64,000 nucleotides of DNA from Garcia nutans (Eukaryota > Streptophyta > Magnoliopsida > Malpighiales > Euphorbiaceae): the NCBI GenBank assembly GCA_947685225.1, contig CANTUV010000062.1, positions 18,868,501 through 18,932,500 of the forward strand. Direction: 5' to 3'. The position numbers and the translations under genes are program-made. How positions within the stretch are numbered: the first letter of the stretch is position 1; every line of letters starts with the position of its first letter. The notes beneath the pieces are model-generated. The model saw nothing but the letters and a program-made list of their open reading frames with translations, was not told the DNA's origin and made no database searches. Below, piece after piece: positions 51,228-62,732 of this stretch.

Positions 51228-51376
51228 AACTACCTATATCTGCAAATACAGCAGAAATTACTATATCAGAGATCAAAAACTGCTAGTGCCAATGTATGTA
51301 TTACAATTAAAAACCATTTTCAAATCTTCTATTTTCTCTCTCTATCAACCCACCTAGGTCGAGAACCTCAAACCTA

Positions 51377-51389
51377 GGCTCTGATACCA
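51377..51389 (-). other. Primer-binding site of element B
   Basis: The minus strand reads TGGTATCAGAGCC, seven bases after the LTR end, identical to that of element A. Confidence 0.85.
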
Positions 51390-51396
51390 AAATAAA

Positions 51397-54183
51397 TGTA
51401 ACATCTTTATACCCAATATACGTACAATACATATTTCTATCATATGTAAAATATGCATATACGGTATAAAAATGTCACCGACCGATTTAATAAAAAATTT
51501 TCACATTTCAAATTTAAAATGTCAAATACTAAATATATAAAATTAAATAGTATATAAATATTCTTTGCTTGTTATAGGAACCCAAAATAAACATTTTATA
51601 TGAAAAACTCTGAAAAAAATTTACCAGAGTTTTGTCTGTAATTTGGACATTTTCAAAATTTAGCAAAACACAACCTGCATAAAGAATACACTCCCAAATA
51701 ATTTCAATTCATCATCTCAACCATACTCCTCAATTTCACTAAATTTCTGAAACAATTATATATATATAATTTAGAACACATTTACACTCCCATTTCAAAT
51801 AATTTAACCCAAATTTTCTTTATAGTTTACAATACATAAAATTCAAAATATAATATATTATGCATAATACTCAAAATATACAATAACATAAAATATATAC
51901 ATGCTGTTGACAGTGTTTCTGATCTCGATATCAACTCTACACGCTCAACCACAAGTCTAGACCCGACCTAGTCTAGAAGAACTCTCTGGCTCAGCTGAAT
52001 CTACCCTGTCACCTGCGTGATGTAAACAATCGCGCTAAGCAGAAGCCTAGTAGTACAAACTTTGATAACAACAAAAATCAAATGCAATGCCAATGCACAA
52101 TGCTTATGAATATCACATCATTCCATTTTCTTATACATTTCAAATATTTCACAAAAAAATAAATACAAACATGGGCCTAAAGATAACTAATATGCTATTC
52201 AAATTTCAGAGTTACTGTTTTGGTCTATAATGACACCATGTGTCTAGCTCCGTAGGCAATATATAAATGTAATAATCTAACTAGGCCTGAGCTTATGACC
52301 CGGTCATTTCACCCGGCCTAGCTTTAAATATTTATTTTACCTCAAAAATATTTTCACAATGATGCCCAGCGTCTAGTCCATAGGCAATCATAGGCATGCC
52401 GCCAAATACAGAACTCTGAAAATTGAATAACATACTAGACACACAATTTATTCATATTTCTCATTATTAATCTCTTTCTCATTGTCACATATTCAATATA
52501 GGGACATTGCCTTATTTTCTTTTTTTTTTCTCACTTTTCTCATTTTTCTCATTTGTCTCAATATCAATTCATTTCATTATATTTCCACATATCTCATTAC
52601 ATTATATCACATTTTTTTCATTCACAACACATTGCCCAATCACTTTGGGTATTTCCATATAATACACATTTTAATCACATTTACACAATTTAGCCATTAT
52701 CAATGGCTTTTCACAATGCATTTAACACATATATGACATTACAAATGTCATAGCACATTATTCATGCACAACCAATGTACCAAGTAGCTTAACACATTTT
52801 TCAACCAAAATGAGTTAAGCCCAAATGTCGTGCAAACATAACCAATGTATTCAAAGTTTGTACATACCTCAAATAGCAACCCAAGGCAAGCTTAAACAAC
52901 CTCCAACCCTATCTTTCCACCTTGCCCTTCACCACTTGGATGAAGCAAATCAACCTTCCTCAATGCCTAAACCAAATGTGATAACAAATAATCATTTAGT
53001 ATCACATTTCACGGCATTTCCAATATTAAACCATAATTAAACATCACTCCTACAAATTTTTAAAAATTTAGCCTTTCCTTACTTTAACATTAGAATTCCA
53101 TTCTATTCCATTTAAATTAATGTTTTAAGTTTATTTATATTATTAAAAACATATTTTAATACATTTAAACCATTTACATTACAAAAACACATTCTTATAC
53201 ACAAAACCCTAAAATGGCATGACTTTCTCCCATTGAAGGTTTTTCATTCCAACACAATCCATTAATCATTTCAAGCTTATTTTCATCACTTTTAACACTA
53301 AACAACATACTTAAATAGATAAATCAAAAAATTCAACAACTTTGGAAAATTACTTTTCCAAAACCCTAAATCTCCACTTCCATTCTCAAACTCCAACCAA
53401 ACACAATCAAATCCAATATTTGACTTTAAAATACTTGTTTATGCATCAAAACAACTCATTTGGAATCAATTTGCACAATTAAAGCTCATGTTTTCACAAA
53501 CCCAAAATTTCCATAACCCTAAATTCTTTCTCTTCACCATTCTTTATCCAAACTCCACCATTTCTTCAATCTAACCTTAAAATCATTGTTAACTATTCAA
53601 AATAACATCATACACACCAATTCCAACAATTATAACATACTACTTCAAAAATCCAAAAATCACATAATTCAATTTTCTATGGAATTTAAAGAAAAGAGTT
53701 GGAAACTTACCAATTGATGAAGAAACTTCTAAAACTCCATGGAAAATTGAAGAAATCTTCCCTTGTGATGAAGACTTTTTTTTTTTAATTTTTTTCCCTT
53801 TCATCTTTATTTTAAACCATATATATATATATATATTAAAATAATTTAATAATTATTTATTTAATAATTATTTAATAAATTAAAAGTCCTAAATTCCCTC
53901 TTCCATTCAAAAATAATTTATTTTTGAATTATTTTATTAATTTTAAATTTCTAAAATTTATTTACAAAAATGCCATCAGACTTCAACTTTTCTTTTTAAA
54001 AAGTGTTGACTTTTATATGTTATGTATATTTTACATATATATCACATATATATTCCACTTTTTCATTTAAAATCCCTTCATTTTTCATTTAAAACCATTA
54101 ATTTAATTTATCATTTTAAACTATAATTTATTTTATCAAATTTTCTAAAAATTAGAATTTTTCAAAAATTTTGGGATATTACA
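51397..54183 (-). repeat. 5' LTR of element B
   Basis: 2787 bp, TGTAATATCCC at 54183 to GATGTTACA at 51397 on the minus strand. It has no GC-rich array. It carries the double hairpin (52015-52051) and the TTCAGAGTT/AACTCTGAA pair (52205-52213 and 52412-52420). The bases following it, AAAAC, would be one TSD copy. Confidence 0.9.
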
Positions 54184-54306
54184 AAAACCATCTATTTGCT
54201 CAGTTGATGCATCCAAATTCTAAATCATTTTCATCATTAGGGCAATTTGACTCTTCAGTTTAGCTACTTTAAAGCCTACTAGTGCCTTAACTCTCTCCTC
54301 ATCCAT
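54184..54306 (-). pseudogene. Tat-type element F, gag N-terminus remnant
   Basis: The ATG at 54306-54304 opens MDEERVKALVGFKVAKLKSQ, resembling the coiled N-terminus of Ogre/Tat gag proteins. A TAG occurs about 30 codons later, and element B cuts the gene at 54184. Confidence 0.6.
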
Positions 54307-55347
54307 GGTATTTGATGTCTAATTTACTAAACTTCCGGAAGATGTAGTTTCTCTAGAGACAGTGTTGCTAGTGGTTTCCATACTACTATAATCCAAAAGT
54401 TTACAAATTAGAAAATAGATGAAATGTTATGTGATGAATGAATGCATGAATGACAAGTACATGCAGGTACAAATGCACAAAAATAAATCTCTATATTATC
54501 ATATCTTTCACCCTTATTTATCTCAAACATGTTGTGTGAGTTTCTTTATTATGTTTTTTTATAGATATTACCAATAGGGGTAATTCTGTGTTGTGCGTCT
54601 ATTAAATCTCTCCATGAACTTTGTGGTTTGTATAATCTTGATTAAAATAACCCATTTCAATAACATCTTTAAATTTTATAAAGATTCCTCCATTTTATAT
54701 TAGAAATACCTTTTGGTTTGATAAATCATTTAAATGAGGCATCTTATTTAAATGAGGGGTATCTTATCAAAAGGACTTCTAATATAAAATTGAGGATTTT
54801 CCATAAAATTTATAGGCATTCTAAAAAAAATAAGATGAATAATACCTAGGTTATACAAATAGAAATTTCATCGGCTTAGTCATACAAAAGATCTCCATAA
54901 TTCGCAAAATCTTACTCATTAAAGATATGCCCACAATTTGTCTTAGTGTGAACATGAACAAAAGATGGGCTTCATCTTAAGGATCGTAAGTGTTGTTAAT
55001 CAAGGAAATAATTACCAGGTGATCCTAGGGGAAGTTGCTACATCTCCCACATGTGCTTTTGTTTAAGAGTAGAAGGCGTAGGCTTCCACAAAAAAATATA
55101 TATGAAGGTACAAGGAATGCAAGTGGTTAAGTAATGCTCATTCTCCATGCCTTGAGAGAAGATATGTTATCCCTTACATCACATAACATGGATAATTTGA
55201 GACGTCATAACACACACACAACATGGGTAATTCGAGACGTCATAACACACACACACAACATGTAACTACTATAATACAAGGTTTCAATATTCTAAATAGT
55301 TAATAATAAACTAATGTATGAATCAATAGAATCATCTTCTAAAATGT
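54307..55347 (-). other. Leader of Tat-type element F
   Basis: About 1 kb between PBS and gag with no ORF I can support. It includes a direct repeat of GAGACGTCATAACACACACA at 55200-55260, with CA-dinucleotide variation. Confidence 0.55.
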
Positions 55348-55851
55348 CCCCAATGGAATCGCTATTGTGGGGGCATGGTCTGGATGCGGCCCCGATGATT
55401 TTTTGACCTCGACATTGCTAGGTTCTTAACCTTAGGGATCAAACATGCTAAGGCTTATGAAAATGGAGTTGCAGTTAGGTTTTCATGGATATTAGACAAA
55501 ATAAAAATAGAGAAATAAATAAAATATGATCTATGAAAACCTGTCAGTATCCATATGTTTCAATTAAATCGAAGAAAGGGTTAAACAATCTTACCTCTTA
55601 TAGAAAAATTCAATCTTTTCTTTTTTGTAAATGAATGAATCACCATGAATTGTTAAACATGAACACCCTCTTCGGTATCCACATGAATGAATCGAATACT
55701 AAAAACAAGCAGTTTTGTGCTAATATTCTTTTTTATAAAGTAACTTTCAAGTACTTTCCAATGTTTCTTAGGAGAATTTGTTAGGTTTTTTATCATAATT
55801 TTATTAGAATTTAATTTTATCAATTATCCTAAATAATTAATAAAATAATAT
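55348..55851 (-). mobile_element. Tat-type element F, decayed PBS and partial LTR
   Basis: The minus strand at 55364-55348 reads TAGCGATTCCATTGGGG, a mutated GGCGACTCC-type PBS. The LTR fragment runs from TGTGGGGGC at 55366 to 55851, where element D begins. The internal phrase AATGGAGTTGC parallels AATGGAGTCGCC in Tat-2. Confidence 0.65.
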
Positions 55852-56079
55852 TATAGACCCTTAATTTTGACCTTGAGCTAGTCAATCCTAATTAAAAAGG
55901 TCAAATTAAATTTAGTCCAATTTTTAATTGCCTAAACCTAGGTCGATCCAATTTTAAAAAGACCTAAAATAAGCTGGTTAAATTTTAAATGGTAAAATAA
56001 GTCTGATAAAAATTCAAGCCCAGTCAATCCAAACATTATGGCTGCACCAAGCCCACAGGCCTGGCTACAGCAAATTAGT

Positions 56080-56325
56080 GCTCCCAATTTTCCGCAGGAG
56101 CCTGGTGCGGCGAATTTTGGCTCCCAATTTGCCAATTGTCAGCCCCAATTCGCCGTAGACCAGCTGCGATGAATTGCAGCCCCAATTTGCCCAAGCCCGT
56201 AGGCAAGGCTAGCTACGGCGAATTGGTGCTCTCAATTCGTTGCAGGCCCGTAGGCCTTGCTAGCCGAGGCGAATTGGCATGCCCAATTCACTGCAGGCCC
56301 GAATTGGCAAGTAATTGGTATTTAG
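56080..56325. repeat. GGCGAATTGG/CCAATTCGCC array in D LTR
   Basis: About ten alternating copies of GGCGAATTGG- and CCCAATTCGCC-like words are interleaved with GCAGGCCCGTAGGC units. It sits upstream of the LTR TATA box, as in Tat-2, but with a different word. Confidence 0.8.
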
Positions 56326-56443
56326 GTTTAACATTATTATCAAACTTGGATTTATTTGCATCCAGATTCAATTCAAATCAGTTTCCAATTTTAATTATGA
56401 TCCTATTAGCTTTGGGAGTCTTCAGATTTAACCTAATGCACCT

Positions 56444-56453
56444 TATATAAATA
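56444..56453 (+). promoter_or_regulatory. TATA box of D LTR
   Basis: TATATAAATA is followed by AAGATTTAAT; it lies about 120 bp downstream of the palindromic array. Confidence 0.5.
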
Positions 56454-56861
56454 TAAGATTTAATAAAGGACAGGGGAGGTAACAACAACGATCAATAAGC
56501 AACAAGCAATAATTATCAATCAATTTGCAAAAGATCAATAAGAACACCAATAACTGAAACACCAAAGGTAGGAACGCCATCTTTAATCTTTGTTTGGACA
56601 GAATCAATTTTGGTGGAACCAACAAATGGAGGTTTAGCTAAATTCTTTAATTTGTTCGAATTCACAGTAGCTTCATCCTTGAGTTAAATTTTTTTTATCC
56701 AGTACATGCATCCTTTTTTATAAACATCACTAAGGGATTGAGGATTGTGAAGTAGTTAGTCCAGTGATTAACTTAAATCTCATAGTCTTAAATGTTTTGA
56801 TTATTTGATTTAAATACAATAGAATTTGAGTTCAATGTTCATATAATTCCAGGATACCAAA

Positions 56862-57462
56862 AACCCTAATCTCAAAATACCAAAACTTAAAATCCTAAAC
56901 TAGTTTTCTAATTCCAATACACCAAGACCTTAACACCCAGTAAACCTAAACCCTAAGTTTAGAACTCCAAAAAGTCCAGAATATCAAACCCTAACCCAAG
57001 AAACTTAATTTTTCAAAGTTCCAAAAACCTAAGTTATTTTCCAGTTTCTAAAACCATAATTTATTTTACAACTCCCAAACCCTAATTTATAAAATATATT
57101 TCTCAATGTCTAGTAACCTAAGTTATTTTTCAAAATAATTAAAAACCCTAATCTTTTTTCCAAATGTCGAGAACCTTATTTTCAAAAATTCTAAAACCTT
57201 TATCCCATAAATCCTATTTTATAAACCTCAAAGCCTTTAATCCAGTAGCCTTGTTTTCCAAATTTCCTAATTTTATCCAGTAGCCTCCAAAACCCTAAAA
57301 CTAATAAAATTAATTTTCAAACCCTAAAACTAATAAAACCAATTTATAAACCTTGAAACCCTAAAACCCTAATTAGCCAAAACCACAATCTGTTTTCCAA
57401 AATACCAAACCCTAATCCTATTTTCCTAAAACCATAAAATATTAACCATATTTCTTTAAACC
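56862..57462 (+). repeat. Telobox-like (AAACCCTAA) cluster in D LTR
   Basis: More than fifteen AAACCCTAA- or CCTAAAC-like words over 600 bp, in the same sense orientation as in Tat-2. Spacing is irregular. Confidence 0.8.
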
Positions 57463-58238
57463 CTCATTTATATTAATGAAGCCGTAGTTTGTACATCTAT
57501 ATCTAAAATGTAGATTTGATTTTTATTTTGTTAATACATGATTTTTTTATTGTGTGATTTATTATATGTTCATGATGGATGATTTATTTTATTCGATGGA
57601 TGTTCTATGTTTACTTGTTATGTTTGAATAATTTAATTTTCTTAATTAGTTATTTATTTGGAATCTAGAATTGTAAAAAGCATGTTTTCACTTTGTGGGT
57701 GCCTTGGTTTTTAGTATATAATTTTATTTATCGTTTAAAGTTTTGGATTAATGTAAAAGGATATGTTTCAACCTTTTGGTGGGTATCCTATTTATTTTAG
57801 ACATTGGACATGGTTGTAAGGGCATGTTTTCATCTTGTATGGGTACCCATTTATCATTTTGTTTTGAACATTAATTTGATTTTTAATACAATGATATTTT
57901 ATTTTAATATTCGCATGTAATATAGATAATATCATAATAATTAAGAATTTTATGATATTTAGACTTGAAAAGAAGGTCAGTTCCAATAAATCGGGTGTTG
58001 TGGGGGTGATGGGTCATTCTCACCTTCCCCATACGTACCCAACTTTTCGAACTCATTTATGGATTTTGGAATTCCTTAGAAATTAAGTCATCCACCCCTT
58101 TCTTTTCCTGATCCATCTAGGTGGCGACTCTATTTTCTCCCAATTTAGGACCGTATTCTCTAAGGCCCTGAGCCTAATAGTGCCAAAGTCGCAAGAATCA
58201 TTCCACAGGGAAGTGGGGGCAAAAATCTCCGCTCACAG

Positions 58239-58254
58239 TGGCGACTCCACTAGG
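58239..58254 (+). other. Primer-binding site of element D
   Basis: TGGCGACTCCACTAGG lies one base after the LTR end; it has the same core as C and Tat-2. Confidence 0.8.
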
Positions 58255-59406
58255 GATAAGAGAAGTTAATTCTATTGGTCTTTATATTATTTTATTCTTT
58301 CTTATTATGATATTATTCATTGCATCATTTTAAATTGTATTGTGTGTGTGATTTAGGACGCCCATGTTACCCGTGTTGTGTTATATAAGGCATACCATAC
58401 TTTCACTCAAGGTATGGAGATCGAGCATGGCATAACCACTCATATCCTTGTACCTTTTGGTATATACTTACTATGGGAGTCTAAGCTTTTCAACCCAAAG
58501 ACTTAAGCCTATGTAGTTGGCCTAATTACTTTCCTTGGGTTTTTTCCCAAATATTTATTGTTTGACTATGATTGATATAACTTAGTTTGAAAATATGACC
58601 TAATTATTATGTAAGCTTAAAATAATTCTTTTAAGCCCAAAACACCAAAATTATTTTCAATACTTTTTCAAAATGGTCTTTGGACTTAAAAGAGGGTCAA
58701 AAATTCTTTTTACCTCATGGCCCAAGCCCAAAGCCCAAAATTCATTTTTACAAATCTTTTACAATGGGCATTAAAACAAAACTATTTTTAAAATATTTTT
58801 TAATAGGCTTTTAAACAACTTTTTCTTTAATGGGATTACAACTAGTTAAGTCAATTATAAAATACTTAAAATCAATTGTGGGCCTAGTTTATACCAAGAC
58901 TTATTAATTATGAGCTTGTTTGAAGTATGAATCGCTAGTTATTTTTCCAAAATGGGAAATCTATTTATGATAAACCTTTAATTTGGTTTTAATCCCACTA
59001 TATCATAAAAGTTATTTTTTGTTGATCCAATGGATTAAGACCTAATTAATGGGAGTTTATCATGGATTGAATTCTAAATTTGAAAATACAACTATTGGTT
59101 AAAACATCTGAGGGAATTGTTCAAAAATAAGATATCTCGTGTTGGTATTTTATTGGCCAGATACTTAGGAAAAGAGACTCGCCATTCATGTGTGGAAGTT
59201 ATAAGGTTAGAGGGTTCATTCTTACTATGTTGAGTTGATTTTTTTGTTACTTGTGCATCCATGCATACACACATGCATTGCATCTCATATCATTGATCCT
59301 TTCTGGCTCAGCCCTGGAGTACAGCAATTCAAGAGCCTATGACAATCCGACCTATGCTGTCGACGTAGAATCCAGTCACGAATCAGTCACTTTCTCACCA
59401 AAAGCA
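58255..59406 (+). other. Leader of element D
   Basis: About 1.15 kb of AT-rich sequence without a supported ORF. An open stretch in the gag frame extends upstream to about 59251 but begins at an ATG with no gag similarity. Confidence 0.5.
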
Positions 59407-60212
59407 ATGGAGGCAAAGCAGATTCAAAAGATGGTAGATGATGCCCTTAATGCCAAAATGGAAGAACTAAAGGGGATCTTGGCTGAGACCATGAGAAGCC
59501 AAATGGCTGCAATGTTTGGGAATGTTGCTGAAGCTACTGCTAGTACCAAGAAGCAGAACATCAAAGGAAAAGCTAAGGTTGGCGAAGTAGCCTTCGATGA
59601 TGACAAGATGGTTACGGATGATGATGAATACTGGGCTTAGTACAGTTAAGATCCTCAAGATAAGAAGAAGGAGCCGAAGGTTATGGAGAAATCAATTGTT
59701 GAAAAAATTGAGACTTCTGATGTGGAGAAGATGATTGTTGACTTGGAGAAGAAATTTGAAAATAAGCTGAAAACTGAAGAGATGTCGGAGGTGGACAAGG
59801 TATTCGAACAAGATGAGAAAGTCCTATACAAAATCAAGATGCCTTCCTTTGCTAAGTTTGATGAAACTGGCAACCCTCATCTTCATGTGAAGCAATATAT
59901 CACAGCTATGCAATCCACCCGAGCAACTTAGGCTCAAACTCTAAGGTACTTCATGCTTTCATTGGATTCAGTTGTGCAGAATTGGTTAAACACCTTGGAG
60001 GATAGTACAAAAAAGATTTGGGACTTGTTGTACAAGGCTTTCATCCAACAATATGGGTATAATGCTGAGTTAGAGGTCACTTTGATGGAAGTTGAGTCGA
60101 TAAGGCAGAAATCAAATGCAAAATTTGTTGACTATGTGAAGAGATGTAAAAACAAGGCCGCGTTGCTCAAGAAGAGGCCTAATGAATCTTATCAGATTAG
60201 GATGATTGTGAG
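59407..60212 (+). pseudogene. Element D gag, interrupted by stops and element E
   Basis: From the ATG at 59407 one frame runs to the E insertion at 60212, broken by TAG at 59638, TAA at 59647 and TAG at 59929. The N-terminus is charged and coiled (QIQKMVDDALNAKMEELKG). The plant gag domain is clear (PSFAKFDETGNPHLHVKQYI, VVQNWLNTLEDS, FIQQYGYNAELEV, KNKAALLKKRPNESYQIR). It belongs to the Tat/Ogre type. The stops could all derive from CAG or CAA by C-to-T change. Confidence 0.85.
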
Positions 60213-62563
60213 TGTAATATCCTCATGTTTGCCTTAGAAGTCTTGGTTATGTTGTTGTTGTAAATTGGATTGAATGTATATGTTATGTGATAAGAAAAGA
60301 AATTTGAAAGAGAATGCTTGTGTATATGTGTTTTGGGAAAGAAAAGAGGGTTTAGAGAGAAGTGTATATGTTGTTTATATGATGATATAATTAACATATA
60401 CATAAGTCAAAAGGAGAGTCAATGGAAGAGAGATATTTATTTTGTGAGGGTGGAATTACATATTTGGGCATGCAAGTGACAAAAGCTAAGTTAAGTGATG
60501 AGGGGTGTTTTGGTAATTATTTAGTTAAAATCACTTGGTGGAGATTTAAGGAGAAATTGACTTTGTTTCTTCATCATTTCCTCTTCTTCTTGATGGTAGT
60601 GGCCGGCTCCTCCAAAGACAAAAGGAAATTAGAGAGCTAGAGAGGTGTTTGAAGTACTAAACTCAAATTGAAGGAAGATTGAAGCGATCAAGTGTTGATT
60701 CAAGAAGTTTATAGCTTTAGTAAGTTTTCTTTTGGATCTTTTTCTTGTTTGAAATGATATGTGGATTTGATAGATGATCTAAGAGTGTGTTGCTTGATTT
60801 TGTTATACTCAAGTTTGTTTGATTAGTTTGATTTTGGATTTTAAGGATGAATTGATGAAAGAAGTAAGTTGATTTTTGAAAGATGGAGAAGGAGGTTGGT
60901 TTTAGGGTTTTGAGGGGATATGTGATTAATGTGATGAATATGTAAGATATGTGTTAATAATGTTGATTAGAACTATTTGAATGAGATTATTGTTGTGTAT
61001 AATGTGTTAAAATGCATTTAGAAAAGTTTGGCTATAATTAGGGTTTGTGTTCTTGAGTGACACGGCCAAAAGCAATGTGAGACACGGCCAAGCCAAGGAG
61101 ATTTGGGCGTGTTGGGTTGATTTTTGAGAGACACGACCGTGTCCCCTAGCCGTGTTAGCTACTGTGATTTTTGGTTGAGAGACACGGCCACAATCTTGGC
61201 CGTGTCCCTCAAGTGTGCTGCCCGTGTCCCTCAAATGTGTTAGATAAGGTTTTGATTCTTTGTTCTCTTTGCATTGTTTTGGTTCTTAAAAGGTAATTGT
61301 GTACCTAAACCTAAACCTAAACACTTTAAAAACACTTAAATCAATGAATGACATAAGCAAATGCATGTGTAAGATCCTAAAGCTATGAACAATGGTATGT
61401 TATATGTATTATGAATCTTGTAAATGATAATGTGTGATATGGATAATGTATTTTGAGATTCTATATGCATAATATGAATTGAGATGTGAAATGTGATGCA
61501 AGCCATTGTGATTGGCTATGATGATGCAATTGAAAGAAATAAGGCATGTTTGCCTAAATGTTGATGAGAATTGAGAATGGAAATGATAACTAAATAATAA
61601 ATGAATTGTGTGGCTAATGTGTTATTCCATTTTCAGAGTTTGTTGTTGGTGGCATGCCTAATAAGTGTAACAATCTCTTGAAGTTAGGTTGGATTGAATC
61701 CTTGAAGCCTAATTGAGATGTTACCACCCTTGAAGCTAGGTTGGGTTGGTTCTTGAAGCCAAGTTGGGTTGAAGCTTAGCATGCTTTGCTCCCCTTGAAA
61801 CTTGGTTGAACCTAATCCTTGAAGCCTAGTTGGGTTAATGATATTGATAAATGTGACAACAAAACCAAAGCATTAACTCTGAAAATTGAATGGCATATTA
61901 GTGTGTTTTGGGCCCATGCTTGTCTATGTTTAATGTGAGCCATGAATGATAACTTGATTGATTAATGAAAGATGTGGAAATATGTTGAATTGTGGTATGC
62001 TTATATGATTTGTGAAAGGCAAAGAGTTGATGTTAGCTTTTCACCTATGTTGTTGCTTTTATTAATAAGGTGTGTTGCATTGCATTGCATTTAAGCATAA
62101 CATTAGCATGATTTGTCTTACTAAGCCCTTGGCTTAACGCGATAGTGTTTAATCGCGCAGGTGATAGAGTTGATAGAGTTGAACCCGAGAGCTCTACGAA
62201 ACCGAGTGAGAGTAGACGTTGAAGAGTTGATTTTGGGAACTTAAAGATCAGAGAAGACTTGCCAATCATGTATAATTCTTTTATATTTTGTAAAGTTTTG
62301 TTTATAATGTAAATATATGTATATTTGTAAATATTTTCTATATTCCGCTGTGTATTAAGTAAATTTATATATATATATATATATCTATTTGTTTTATATT
62401 ACAAGTTAATGACTTATTTTCTATAATGTATAATGAGAAAGATTATAGTATTATTTAAAACCATTTGAATGTTAAGAAAAATCCGTAGCATTCCTATATT
62501 CGATACATGTATACTACATTGTGGTGTATGTAGTGTGTATGTATTGGGTGTGGGAGTGTTACA
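60213..62563 (+). repeat. 5' LTR of element E (chromovirus)
   Basis: 2351 bp from TGTAATATCCTCATG to GAGTGTTACA, followed by PBS and gag. It has the GACACGGCC array, CTTGAAGCC repeats (61675-61840), the TTCAGAGTT/AACTCTGAA pair (61632-61640, 61874-61882) and the double hairpin (62121-62158). An AT microsatellite lies near 62370. The left TSD would be GTGAG. Confidence 0.93.
61059..61230. repeat. GACACGGCC/GGCCGTGTC array in E LTR
   Basis: About eight half-units, arranged as in solo LTR S, with one mutated to GACACGACCGTGTC. The flanking phrase CTCAAATGTGTTAGATAAGG also parallels S. Confidence 0.9.
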
Positions 62564-62570
62564 ATTGTTT

Positions 62571-62583
62571 TTGTATCAGAGCC
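62571..62583 (+). other. Primer-binding site of element E
   Basis: TTGTATCAGAGCC matches the A and B sites except for one base (TT in place of TG), so it may prime less well. Confidence 0.8.
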
Positions 62584-62732
62584 TAGGTTTGAGATTCTCA
62601 ACCTAGGTAAAAAGTAAGAAAAAGAATATTTTTACTTAAAAAGTGAATTTTTGAATAACATACATGTGTCGGATTGGCAGTCTCTGATCTTTAATAAGAT
62701 GTAATCTGCTGTGTTTGCAGACATAGGTTGTG

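Larger units (their letters stand above)
47207..54183 (-). mobile_element. Element B: decayed chromovirus, 5' part
   Basis: The 5' LTR (51397-54183), PBS and gag-pol remnants run leftwards to the C insertion. The rest continues at 32904-30006. It is Tekay-like by its RT, integrase and chromodomain. Numerous stops and frameshifts and LTR divergence mark it as much older than A or C. It lies inside the gag start of Tat-type element F. Confidence 0.9.
55852..58237 (+). mobile_element. Element D: Tat-type 5' LTR
   Basis: 2386 bp from TATAGACCCTTAATTTTGAC, with the expected TG changed to TA, to CTCCGCTCACA. It is homologous to Tat-2. It contains a palindromic array (56080-56325), a TATA box (56444-56453), a telobox-like cluster and a block near 58000-58200 with GGTGGCGACTC and TTCTCACCTTCC shared with Tat-2. 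No gene is seen. Confidence 0.8.

Noticed and set aside
54340..55340. Host gene between elements B and D
   Set aside because: The sequence is bounded by a Tat-type gag start and a decayed GGCGACTCC-type PBS and is best explained as the leader of element F. No exon-like coding was found.
59251..59406. Upstream extension of D gag to an ATG near 59251
   Set aside because: The added residues (CIHAYTHALHLISL) have no gag character, and the ATG at 59407 starts the recognisable coiled N-terminus.
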